Shown: one piece after another, positions 1-5,604 of the stretch
How the letters are laid out: each line of letters starts with the position of its first letter
How positions within the stretch are numbered: position 1 is the first letter of the stretch
NCBI GenBank assembly: GCA_003140115.1
Contig: PLIQ01000313.1
Span: forward strand, 1,037 to 6,640
Reading direction: 5' to 3'
DNA: 5,604 bases
DNA from: Actinomycetota bacterium
GTDB lineage: Bacteria; Actinomycetota; Actinomycetes; Streptosporangiales; Streptosporangiaceae
Position numbers and translations under genes: made by a program
Notes under the pieces: generated by a model
Told to the model about the DNA's origin: nothing
The model's input: only the letters and a program-made list of their open reading frames with translations
Databases searched by the model: none

Positions 1-1120
1 CGGCCGCGGCGAGCTGCCCGAACGGCGCGGGGATGCCGCCGGGCGTCGCGGCGACCGCGCCGAAGTCCAGCATGCCGAGGCGGCCGCCCGCCAGCAGCAG
101 GAAGTTGCCGGCGTGCAGGTCGGCGTGCATCCAGCCGGTGCACGCCGCGGGCGCGTAGATGGCGTGCCCGAGCAGCCGGGCGGCCCGGTCCGCTGCCTCG
201 CCTGGGCCGAGTTCGCGCCAGCCCTCCGGGAGCAGGTCGGCGCGCCCGTCGAGCAGCGCGGACAGGGGCGCCCCGTCCAGCCAGCGGGTGATCAGCACCC
301 GGGGGGTCGCGGCGTAGACGGCCGGGACCGTGACGCTGGTCCGGCCCGGTGGTTCGGGTGCCCCGGCGGCGCGGGCGGCGGCGAGTTCCTTCGGCAGGCG
401 GTCCGTGAAGGCGGCCGCGACTTCGGCCTGGACCTGCCCCTCGCGCACGTAATCCAGCTCCTCGACGAGGCGCCCGGCGAGTTCGTCCGCCAGGCCGGAC
501 ACGTTGAGTTTGGTGAGCCGGGCCATCACCCGGGCCAGCAGCCGGGCCTGGCGCAGGTCTGAGCGCAGCGCCTGACCCACCCCCGGGTACTGCACCTTCA
601 CCGCCACCTGCACGACTTGGCCGCCGTCCATCCGCCATTGCCCGCGGTGCACCTGGCCGATCGAGGCCGCCGCCGCCGGGGTGTCGTCGAAGGCCACCAG
701 CCGGTCCTGCCAGCCCGGCCCGTAGACGGCGGCCAGGTCCGCGGCAACCACCCGGCGGGCCACCTCGGCGGGCATGGCCGGCGCCGCGTCGGTGAGCCGC
801 CGCAGCGCTGACCGGTAGGGCGCCGCGACCTCCTCTGGCATCGCCGCCTCGAACACCGACATCGCCTGACCCAGCTTCGCTACCCCGCCCTTGAGCTCGC
901 CCAGGGTGGTGAACACCTGCTCGGCGGTGCGGGCGGCCACCTGGTCGGTAGCGGCCCGGGACAGCCGGCTGGCGACGGCGGCGGTGCGAGCAGCATGCCG
1001 CAGCGGCAGCATGGCCAGCCGGCTGGTACGCCGGAGCGCACCGGCCGGCAGAACCGGCCGCTCCCGGCTCTCCACTAGTGCTGGCAGTGGCCGCTGCTGA
1101 ACCTGGCGTCGGTCGGTCAT
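1..1120 (-). CDS. ABC1/AarF/UbiB-family atypical protein kinase, 3' end outside the window
   Basis: The visible 373 codons are an N-terminal and central portion of an ABC1 (AarF/UbiB/Coq8) atypical kinase. Motifs seen in order are LKGGVAKLGQ (residues 76-85, the family KxGQ motif with K82 and Q85), the Ala-rich nucleotide loop AAAASIGQVH (149-158), the VAVKVQYPG lysine strand (172-180, K175), ELDY (221-224, the ExD motif), the catalytic segment HADLHAGN (332-339) and the metal-binding LDFG (351-354). The family usually has HxDPHPGN, so the two prolines are replaced here while the Asp, His, Gly and Asn remain. Members act on isoprenoid-lipid or quinone metabolism or as membrane-linked ATPases; the role here is unknown, since actinomycetes generally use menaquinone. 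The ATG at 1120 is favoured because AAGGAGG lies at 1136-1130, 9 nt upstream. The frame stays open to the left edge, so the C-terminal helical part is missing. It is separated from the ABC operon by 266 bp and a hairpin, so it is probably transcribed independently. Confidence 0.93.
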   Translation of the reverse strand, partial: MTDRRQVQQRPLPALVESRERPVLPAGALRRTSRLAMLPLRHAARTAAVASRLSRAATDQVAARTAEQVFTTLGELKGGVAKLGQAMSVFEAAMPEEVAAPYRSALRRLTDAAPAMPAEVARRVVAADLAAVYGPGWQDRLVAFDDTPAAAASIGQVHRGQWRMDGGQVVQVAVKVQYPGVGQALRSDLRQARLLARVMARLTKLNVSGLADELAGRLVEELDYVREGQVQAEVAAAFTDRLPKELAAARAAGAPEPPGRTSVTVPAVYAATPRVLITRWLDGAPLSALLDGRADLLPEGWRELGPGEAADRAARLLGHAIYAPAACTGWMHADLHAGNFLLLAGGRLGMLDFGAVAATPGGIPAPFGQLAAA

Positions 1121-1321
1121 CTCCACGGTCCTCCTTCTGCTGTAGCTGCTTCCCGGGGGCCGGTGGCGTCCCATCAACTACTAACACGCATAGGAGATGA
1201 GGGGTGTTCAGACGTCCCCAGTCCGGCAGGCGGTCCGGCCGCCGGAATGGATCCTGCTTCACATAATCCAGGGAGTAGGTCCACGCGAGGGCAGCTCTAT
1301 CGGCAGGCTTGTCTCGTGAAA

Positions 1322-1365
1322 CCACGGCCGTTCGGCAAATTTCAAATGATCCGAACGGACCGTGG
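1322..1365 (-). terminator. Probable terminator of the ABC operon (large inverted repeat)
   Basis: The 14-base left arm (1322-1335) pairs with the right arm (1351-1365) apart from one bulged base, with a 15-nt AT-rich loop. The loop is itself symmetric (ATTT-C-AAAT, 1339-1347) about the same centre, position 1343. The structure starts 22 bp after the stop codon of permease 2 and, read on the minus strand, is followed by only TTT before CACG. Actinomycete terminators often lack a long U tract, so termination of the four-gene operon is the simplest reading. An operator or a processing site is possible because the symmetry extends through the loop. Confidence 0.65.
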
Positions 1366-1377
1366 CGCTACGGTCCG
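1356..1377 (-). repeat. Small hairpin sharing an arm with the terminator repeat
   Basis: CGGACCGT (1356-1363) and ACGGTCCG (1370-1377) are perfect 8-bp complements with a 6-nt loop. The 1356-1363 arm is also part of the right arm of the 1322-1365 inverted repeat, so the two stems cannot both form fully in one molecule. On the minus-strand transcript this small hairpin is made first, about 10 nt after the permease 2 stop codon. It may be a supporting 3'-end stabiliser or a nucleation step for the larger stem. The pairing is seen directly; the function is inferred. Confidence 0.55.
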
Positions 1378-1386
1378 GGCCTGGCG

Positions 1387-2187
1387 CTAGGCGGGCTCGC
1401 CCTTGAGGGTGAAGGAGGAGAGCAGGTTGACGGCCAGGACTAGGGCCGCCACGGTGACGATGATGCCCATGACCACGGAGGTGGCCACGGACAGACCCGC
1501 GTTCAGGGAACTGTCGTGGGCGATCCCGTTAGCGATGCCGAGCCCGTAGTGGCTGACCGACAGCAGGCGGGCGCCGCTGACGAAGTTGGACAGCAGCGCC
1601 TCCCAGATCAGCACGTAGAGCAGGCCGACCGCGATGGCGCGGGTGGTCGCGACCGAGACCATGACGAAGATCGCGTTGTAGATCACCGCGCAGACCAGGG
1701 CCCCGACGAACAGGCCGACCGCGAAATCGGTGTTGTTGATGACGGCGCCCGGGGTGATGGTGACCGGGCCGTTCGGGCCGACCTTGACGACCGCAGCGCT
1801 CTGGCCGCCGCCGGAGATCAGGGCCGCGATGAGCTCGGGCACGGCGGCGAAGATGATGGTCAGCCCGGTGGCCACGAGGAACTTGGTGATGATCACCGAG
1901 GAGCGGCGGACCGGGGTGGCCAGCAGGTGGATGATGCTGCCGTCGTCGATCTCCGCGCCGAGCACGCTGGAGCCGATGATCAGTGCGGTCAGCGGCAGCA
2001 ATACCGAGAAGCCGAACGTGCCCAGCACGTGCGACGGCCAGGGCCGTGACGGCGGGCGGGACAACTTGAGCGCGAGCGTGACCGCGATGAGGATCACGGC
2101 CGGGATCGCGAACAGCAACGCTCGTCTGCGGCCCAGGGTGGCGCGCGTGGTGATCCACGCGACCGTCGGGTTGAACAGGTTTCGCAT
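1387..2187 (-). CDS. ABC-2 type transporter permease (permease 2)
   Basis: This is a 266-residue integral membrane protein of the ABC-2 class, the channel-forming partner of the ATPase encoded just upstream. About six hydrophobic segments are visible, near residues 24-42, 54-77, 102-128, 155-180, 184-203 and 237-258. Between segments 2 and 3 lies the characteristic cytoplasmic stretch GAEIDDGSIIHLLATPVRR (77-95), which matches the typical ABC-2 pattern of an acidic EIDDG turn followed by a P-x-R-R loop, thought to contact the ATPase. A polar loop rich in Gly, Asn and Pro (about 125-153) probably faces outward. The length is normal for a half-size ABC-2 permease. The ATG at 2187 follows the ATPase 2 stop codon by 8 bp, and its AAGGAG site (2197-2192) overlaps that stop codon. 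The 4-nt spacing to the start is short, which suggests reliance on ribosomes finishing the upstream gene. It is the last gene of the operon. Substrate is unknown. Confidence 0.9.
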   Translation of the reverse strand: MRNLFNPTVAWITTRATLGRRRALLFAIPAVILIAVTLALKLSRPPSRPWPSHVLGTFGFSVLLPLTALIIGSSVLGAEIDDGSIIHLLATPVRRSSVIITKFLVATGLTIIFAAVPELIAALISGGGQSAAVVKVGPNGPVTITPGAVINNTDFAVGLFVGALVCAVIYNAIFVMVSVATTRAIAVGLLYVLIWEALLSNFVSGARLLSVSHYGLGIANGIAHDSSLNAGLSVATSVVMGIIVTVAALVLAVNLLSSFTLKGEPA

Positions 2188-2195
2188 GGGGCTCC

Positions 2196-3104
2196 TTAGT
2201 CCGCGACCAGGTAGGCGAAGACGCTTTCCAGGGATTCGTCGGTGGGCTGCACCTCGCGCAGCCGGATGCCGTTATCACGGGCCAGCACGGCGATGTCCCG
2301 GCAGAACGCGCCGTAGTCCGAGGTCCGGACCTGCAGGCCGGTGCCGGTCAGTTCGACGGCGGTCACCGCAGGCCGGCCGATCAGCGTGCCGCCCAGCAGG
2401 CGGTCGTCGGAGGACCGCACGGTGAACACGTGCGGCCGGCTCGTCATCAGCCGCCGGATGGCGCGGAAGTCGCCGGAGGCGGCCAGGCGGCCGGCCACCA
2501 CCACCTGGATCGTGCCGGACAGCCGCTCCACCTCTTCCAGGATGTGCGAGCTGAACAGGATCGTCCGGCCCTCGCTGCCGAGCTTGTCGAGCAGGTCCAT
2601 CATGTGCAGCCGCTGGCGCGGGTCCATCCCGTTGAACGGCTCGTCCAGCACCAGGATCTCCGGGTCGTGCACGAGCGCGGCGGCCACCTTGATGCGCTGC
2701 CGCATGCCCTTGGAGTAGGTGGCGACCTTGCGGTCGGCCGCGTCGGCCATGTCGAGCATGTCGATGGCGCGGGCGGCGGCGGCCGCCGGGTCCGCGAGCT
2801 CGTGGAGCTTCGCGCTCGCGACGACGAACTGCTCGCCGGTCAGGAACGCGTACACCGAGTCCCGCTCGGGGACCAGGCCGACGGTTCGGTAGATGTCCGG
2901 GTTACGCCAGCTGTGCCCGCCGTTGATGGTGAGCTCGCCGCGGGACGGCGGCAGGAAGCCGGCGATCATGTGCATGATCGTCGACTTACCCGCGCCGTTC
3001 GGGCCGAGCAGCCCGGTCACGCCGGGCCCGATCGACATCGTCACGTCGTTGACCGCCACCACGTTGCCGTACCAGCGGGAGACGTTCTTCAGTTCGATGC
3101 TCAT
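2196..3104 (-). CDS. ABC transporter ATP-binding protein (ATPase 2)
   Basis: This is a complete 302-residue cytoplasmic ATPase that should power a permease of the same operon. Seen in order: aromatic A-loop Y12, Walker A GPNGAGKST (34-42), Q-loop region GLVPERD (76-82), signature YSKGM (130-134, in place of LSGGQ), Walker B ILVLDEP (150-156, catalytic E155), D-loop NGMDP (158-162) and the switch histidine H187. The Q-loop carries Glu80 where Gln is usual, a substitution found in ABC-2 export ATPases with LPE-type loops. After the nucleotide-binding domain, residues 215-302 form a C-terminal extension ending SLESVFAYLVAD, typical of DrrA/CcmA-like ATPases. The ATG at 3104 overlaps the TGA of permease 1 as ATGA (4 bp), and AAGGTGAG at 3118-3111 provides a ribosome site 6 nt away. 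Its closest partner by position is permease 2, which follows it. All catalytic residues are intact, so it should be active. Confidence 0.94.
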   Translation of the reverse strand: MSIELKNVSRWYGNVVAVNDVTMSIGPGVTGLLGPNGAGKSTIMHMIAGFLPPSRGELTINGGHSWRNPDIYRTVGLVPERDSVYAFLTGEQFVVASAKLHELADPAAAAARAIDMLDMADAADRKVATYSKGMRQRIKVAAALVHDPEILVLDEPFNGMDPRQRLHMMDLLDKLGSEGRTILFSSHILEEVERLSGTIQVVVAGRLAASGDFRAIRRLMTSRPHVFTVRSSDDRLLGGTLIGRPAVTAVELTGTGLQVRTSDYGAFCRDIAVLARDNGIRLREVQPTDESLESVFAYLVAD

Positions 3105-3997
3105 GCCCGGCTCACCTTCCGGTACCTCGCGGCCAGGCCCCCGAGGCAGGCCGCGAGCAGGAGGACCCCGACGACCCCGTAGAGGGGGCCGAAGTGGCCT
3201 GGATTAGCGTCTTCACCCGGCGACGTGCCACCGAGCCAGATCCGTATCCCGTCCAGCAGGTTGAACGGGCTGAACAGCCCGGCGATCCGCGCGCCGGTCG
3301 AGGTGGAGGTGATGCCGCCCTCGGCCTGGATCAGCACCTCGGACACGGTCCAGGTCAAGAAGCAGGAGATGGCCACGATCCCGGTCGCGTACGCGCGACG
3401 GCCGGTGAGGGAGGCCAGGACCAGGCCTACCGCCGCCATGAGCACGGCCCACATCAGGCCCACGCCGAGGCCGGGGATGAGGGCCTTGGTCTCGTTCCAG
3501 ACGGCGTGGTCGTTTTTGGCCGACGCGATCGTGCCCACGTACAGGACGAGCAGCGGTATCTCGATCAGCAGCAGGAGCGCCGCGGTAAGCGCGATGTACT
3601 TGGCCAGCGGGTAATCGCCGCGGCGTATGGGCCGGGAGAAGTACAGCGGCAGCACGTGGCTGCGCAGGTCCCTCGAGACGAGTTCGGGCGCCTGCGCGGC
3701 GATGAAGATCGTCACTACGATGACCCGCAGCTGCGGGGTGTAGACGTCGTAGCCGAACAGCCGCGAGTTGCCCCGGGACACCGCGAACGCGTTGACGAAC
3801 GCGGGCAGCAGCATCGCGATGCAGGCCAGGATCGGGATGATCTTGGCCTTCACGCCTCGGCCGATGCCGAACGAGGAGCGGAAGCTGTGCCAGATCAGGG
3901 CTCTCGTTATCTGTGCGCGGCCCAGCCGGGGACCGTCGTAGCGGCGGTAGCCGAGGTCGTGGATGACGCCGACGGCCTGGGTTTGCGGCTCAGACAC
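3101..3997 (-). CDS. ABC-2 type transporter permease (permease 1)
   Basis: This is a 298-residue membrane protein of a class common in actinomycetes. It has an N-terminal cytoplasmic segment of about 50 residues with the hallmark DLGYRRYDGPRLGR (14-27), followed by about six membrane segments near 52-73, 90-107, 135-158, 174-198, 204-223 and 272-290. The stretch PELVSRDLRSHVLPLYFSRP (104-123), continuing RRGDYPLAK, is the cytoplasmic coupling region expected for ABC-2 proteins and is analogous to the EIDDG region of permease 2, but the two permeases are otherwise clearly different. The start is GTG at 3997: it overlaps the end of ATPase 1 by 8 bp, has AGGAAGGG at 4012-4005 as ribosome site with 7-nt spacing, and retains the full DLGYR region. 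The stop overlaps the next gene in an ATGA junction. It is probably the channel partner of ATPase 1. The transported molecule cannot be inferred. Confidence 0.91.
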   Translation of the reverse strand: MSEPQTQAVGVIHDLGYRRYDGPRLGRAQITRALIWHSFRSSFGIGRGVKAKIIPILACIAMLLPAFVNAFAVSRGNSRLFGYDVYTPQLRVIVVTIFIAAQAPELVSRDLRSHVLPLYFSRPIRRGDYPLAKYIALTAALLLLIEIPLLVLYVGTIASAKNDHAVWNETKALIPGLGVGLMWAVLMAAVGLVLASLTGRRAYATGIVAISCFLTWTVSEVLIQAEGGITSTSTGARIAGLFSPFNLLDGIRIWLGGTSPGEDANPGHFGPLYGVVGVLLLAACLGGLAARYRKVSRA

Positions 3998-4970
3998 GGG
4001 TCATCCCTTCCTCGCTTGGCTCGTCTTGCTCGTCTTGCTCGTCGCGGAAGAGCTCTTCGACCTGGTGCCGCCGCTGCTCCAGTCGGCACAGCGGCAGCGC
4101 GAGGTCGGCCACCGCGTCCCGCACCACGTCGTACGTGTCGTCGCCGGCCAGGGGGACCAGGAGGGTTCGGTGGGCGACGGTGACGCCCAGCCCGCGGGCG
4201 TTCAGCTCCGCCTCGAGCTGGGCCAGGCCCTCCTCGACCTCGACCGCGAGGACCTGACTGACCTGGGTGAAGCTGGTGATCGTGTCGGCCCGCAGCAGCC
4301 GCCCGGCCTCGATCGCGACCAGGTGATCGCAGATCCGCTCGATCTCGCCGAGCAGGTGGGAGGCGACCACGATGGAGATGCCGAACTCCGCCCCGATCCG
4401 CTCGATGAGCTCGAGCATCGCGGTCCGCCCGGCCGGGTCCAGTCCGTTGGTCGGCTCGTCGAGCAGCAGCAGCCGCGGGTCGCCGACCAGCGCCTGGGCC
4501 AGCTTGACCCGCTGCTTCATCCCGGTGGAGTACGTCCCGATCAGGCGGTACCGCTCCTCGTGCAGCCCGACGTGGCGCAGCGACTCGGCCGCCCGCTCCT
4601 TGGCCACGGTGGGCGGCAGCCCGGACATCCGGCCCAGGTGGGTGACGAACTCGGTGGCGGTCACATCGGGCGGCAGGCAATCGTGCTCGGGCATGTAGCC
4701 GAGCAGGGTCCTGATCGTCTCGCCGCTGGTCTCGCAGTCGTGGCCGAGCACCTTGGCCTGGCCCTTGGTCGGCGGGAGGAGCCCGAGCAGGATCTTGATC
4801 AAGGTCGACTTGCCCGCGCCGTTCGCGCCGACCAGCCCGGTGACACCGGACGCGAAGCTGACCGTCAGCCCGTCCAGCGCGGTCACGTTCCCCGGATACA
4901 CCTTGGTCAGCGCCCGGGTCTCGATGACGGCCTCGGGTGGCCCGTCGGGGCTTGGGGTGGTGGATGGCAT
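3990..4970 (-). CDS. ABC transporter ATP-binding protein (ATPase 1), first gene of the operon
   Basis: This is a 326-residue cytoplasmic ATPase. Using the ATG at 4970, the motifs are A-loop Y25, Walker A GANGAGKST (48-56), Q-loop region GYMPEHD (91-97, with Glu95 instead of Gln), signature YSTGM (147-151), Walker B LLLLDEP (167-173, catalytic E172), D-loop NGLDP (175-179) and switch H205. A C-terminal domain follows, ending in a charged tail DEQDEQDEPSEEG encoded by 9-bp repeats. In-frame starts also exist at 5006 (ATG) and 5015 (TTG), adding 12 or 15 residues that read like non-coding sequence (GRLPHWHG). I prefer 4970 because the protein then begins shortly before the conserved domain and the upstream bases look like a promoter. 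No Shine-Dalgarno site precedes any of the three starts, so a leaderless mRNA is plausible. Its stop overlaps permease 1 by 8 bp. It differs clearly from ATPase 2 and is not a recent duplicate. Confidence 0.92.
   Translation of the reverse strand: MPSTTPSPDGPPEAVIETRALTKVYPGNVTALDGLTVSFASGVTGLVGANGAGKSTLIKILLGLLPPTKGQAKVLGHDCETSGETIRTLLGYMPEHDCLPPDVTATEFVTHLGRMSGLPPTVAKERAAESLRHVGLHEERYRLIGTYSTGMKQRVKLAQALVGDPRLLLLDEPTNGLDPAGRTAMLELIERIGAEFGISIVVASHLLGEIERICDHLVAIEAGRLLRADTITSFTQVSQVLAVEVEEGLAQLEAELNARGLGVTVAHRTLLVPLAGDDTYDVVRDAVADLALPLCRLEQRRHQVEELFRDEQDEQDEPSEEGMTRV
4011..4046 (-). repeat. 9-bp tandem repeat in the 3' end of the ATPase 1 gene
   Basis: Two exact copies of CTCGTCTTG (4020-4028 and 4029-4037) are flanked by a copy with two changes (4038-4046, CTCGTCGCG) and a more degenerate one (4011-4019, CTCGCTTGG). 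On the coding strand they give the Asp-Glu-Gln repeats of the acidic C-terminal tail. The unit is a multiple of three, so gain or loss of copies would keep the frame and only change tail length. Confidence 0.75.
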
Positions 4971-4976
4971 GGTGCT

Positions 4977-5006
4977 ACCGTGCCAGTGAGGGAGCCGGCC
5001 CGTCAT
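4977..5006 (-). promoter_or_regulatory. Candidate promoter of the ABC operon, giving a leaderless mRNA
   Basis: Read on the minus strand, ATGACG (5006-5001) resembles a -35 box (four-base core TGAC of TTGAC), and 18 nt later CACGGT (4982-4977) keeps the A and final T that are most conserved in actinomycete -10 boxes (TAnnnT). The -10-like box ends 6 nt before the ATG at 4970, so transcription would start at or next to the start codon. This fits the absence of a Shine-Dalgarno site. The first base of the -10 deviates from consensus. The same arrangement is seen before the divergent sensor gene. Confidence 0.45.
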
Positions 5007-5075
5007 CAGCCGCAAGAGTGAAGTTGCGCCGTGCCCCGCGCGCGTGGGCTCATCGCCTTGGACTACGCCTGCAGG

Positions 5076-5107
5076 ATGACGCCACGAGGGGCCGCGACGG
5101 TTACGGT
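5076..5107 (+). promoter_or_regulatory. Candidate promoter of the sensor kinase gene, giving a leaderless mRNA
   Basis: TACGGT (5102-5107) matches the actinomycete -10 pattern TAnnnT and ends 6 nt before the GTG at 5114, the spacing expected if transcription begins at the start codon. ATGACG (5076-5081) is a -35-like match but lies 20 nt away, longer than the usual 17-18, so the -35 assignment is the weaker part. No well-placed Shine-Dalgarno sequence precedes the GTG; the GGTAGG at 5105-5110 is only 3 nt from it. Confidence 0.5.
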
Positions 5108-5113
5108 AGGTAT

Positions 5114-5604
5114 GTGGCTACAGCCTCAGATGATCCGGCCGCCCGGCAGCGTCCTCCGCTGAGCAAGCGGCTGGGACCCAAGCACTGGGCCGCGCTAGAC
5201 TACCTGGCCGGCGCGCTCACCGCGCTGGTCCTGTTCGTGCAGGTCAGGCGTAGTCTGGCACCAGTTGCGCTGCCGCTGGGCCCCGGCGTCATACGCTACT
5301 GGCCGACGGGACTGGCCGGGCCGGCCGCCACGCTGCTGGTGCTGGCGGCGGGCGTCGCGGTGGCGCTGCGCCGCCGCCATCCGGTGTTCATGCTCGGCGT
5401 CCTGCTGGTCGGCGTCTTCCTGATCAGCACGCTGACCGTCCCCGACGCCAGCGCGCTGACCTACTTCCTGCCCGTCGCCTACGTGCTGTACCTGGTCGCG
5501 GCCACCTACGAGACGAAGCGGGACGCGGTGCGGGTGGCGGTGGCGGTGTACGTGACCCTGATGGCCGTCGCCGCGGTGCAGATACTCGGCGATCGCGGCC
5601 CAGC
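5114..5604 (+). CDS. Probable NarL-type sensor histidine kinase, N-terminal membrane part (3' end outside the window)
   Basis: The 163 visible codons encode a short charged N-terminus (residues 1-25) and then about five hydrophobic segments near 27-45, 68-86, 91-110, 114-131 and 138-157. Between segments 2 and 3 is the basic turn ALRRRHPVFMLG (85-96), and between 4 and 5 AATYETKRDAVR (129-140). A first helix after an HWAALDY-like lead, an ALRRRxP turn and a YLVAATYE-like turn are the usual layout of the membrane sensor region of actinomycete NarL-family histidine kinases (HisKA_3 class). The phosphoacceptor and ATPase domains would lie past the right edge, so the class is inferred from the N-terminus and context. 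I chose GTG 5114 because a -10-like box sits exactly upstream; the frame remains open further 5', with another GTG at 5018, but that would cross the proposed promoters. It diverges from the ABC operon and may sense the exporter's substrate. Another polytopic membrane protein is the main alternative. Confidence 0.7.
   Translation, partial: MATASDDPAARQRPPLSKRLGPKHWAALDYLAGALTALVLFVQVRRSLAPVALPLGPGVIRYWPTGLAGPAATLLVLAAGVAVALRRRHPVFMLGVLLVGVFLISTLTVPDASALTYFLPVAYVLYLVAATYETKRDAVRVAVAVYVTLMAVAAVQILGDRGP

Noticed and set aside
1222..1246. Short GC-rich inverted repeat (TCCGGC / GCCGGA) upstream of the ABC1 kinase gene.
   Set aside because: Only a 6-bp stem with a 13-nt loop, frequent by chance in DNA of this composition; no evidence that it is a riboswitch or operator.
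1140..1320. Promoter for the ABC1 kinase gene on the minus strand.
   Set aside because: I looked for a TAnnnT box with a matching -35 and found only weak, ambiguous candidates, so no promoter is annotated although one is expected here.
1163..1390. Plus-strand open frame of 75 codons in the gap between the kinase gene and the ABC operon.
   Set aside because: It starts at GTG with no ribosome site, has mixed codon use and no recognisable motif, runs through the terminator hairpins, and ends over the last codons of permease 2 on the other strand.
1730..2425. Long plus-strand open frame opposite permease 2 and ATPase 2.
   Set aside because: Its translation is low-complexity and rich in Arg, Pro and Gly, as expected from the antisense of GC-biased codons, while the minus strand encodes well-defined ABC proteins.
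3194..4183. Plus-strand open frame of 329 codons opposite permease 1.
   Set aside because: It is an antisense shadow of a gene with clear membrane segments and family motifs; its own product is rich in Gly, Asp, Gln and Arg with no domain.
4971..5015. Longer ATPase 1 starting at TTG 5015 or ATG 5006.
   Set aside because: The extra residues do not resemble the family N-terminus, no ribosome site is present, and the bases fit a promoter. Not excluded with certainty.
5112..5162. Sixteen-codon ATG open frame overlapping the start of the sensor gene, a possible leader peptide.
   Set aside because: No ribosome site; it lies in another frame inside the sensor coding region and its start is 2 bases before the preferred GTG, so it is probably chance.

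Overview
The window is high-GC DNA with strongly G/C-biased third codon positions, Shine-Dalgarno sites of the AAGGAGG type, and protein families typical of actinomycetes (Actinomycetota). I cannot name a genus. There are six protein-coding genes: four complete ABC transporter genes in the middle and one gene cut by each window edge. I found no tRNA, rRNA, CRISPR array, insertion sequence or integrase.

Layout. (1) Positions 1-1120, minus strand: an ABC1/AarF/UbiB-family atypical kinase, 373 codons visible, with its C-terminal end beyond the left edge. (2) Positions 1121-1386: a 266-bp gap holding the Shine-Dalgarno site of the kinase gene and, at 1322-1377, a large inverted repeat that probably terminates the ABC operon. 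A second, smaller hairpin shares one arm with it. (3) Positions 1387-4970, minus strand: a tightly packed four-gene operon. In transcription order it runs ATPase 1 (4970-3990), permease 1 (3997-3101), ATPase 2 (3104-2196), permease 2 (2187-1387). The junctions are an 8-bp overlap, a 4-bp ATGA overlap and an 8-bp gap, so translational coupling is likely. (4) Positions 4971-5113: a short divergent intergenic region. (5) Positions 5114-5604, plus strand: the N-terminal membrane part of a probable NarL-type sensor histidine kinase, cut by the right edge.

How it fits together. The four ABC genes encode two ATPase/membrane-protein pairs of the ABC-2 (exporter) class, made as one unit. They may form two transporters or one mixed complex. 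A membrane sensor kinase reads away from the operon across a small shared intergenic region, a common arrangement when a two-component system controls an adjacent exporter. The substrate cannot be read from the sequence.

The most unusual signal is in the divergent region. Both the ATPase 1 gene and the sensor kinase gene have the seven bases ACGGTAG ending exactly 4 nt before the start codon, and an ATGACG hexamer about 18-20 nt further upstream. Neither has a good Shine-Dalgarno site. This suggests two similar promoters producing leaderless mRNAs, and so coordinated expression of sensor and transporter.
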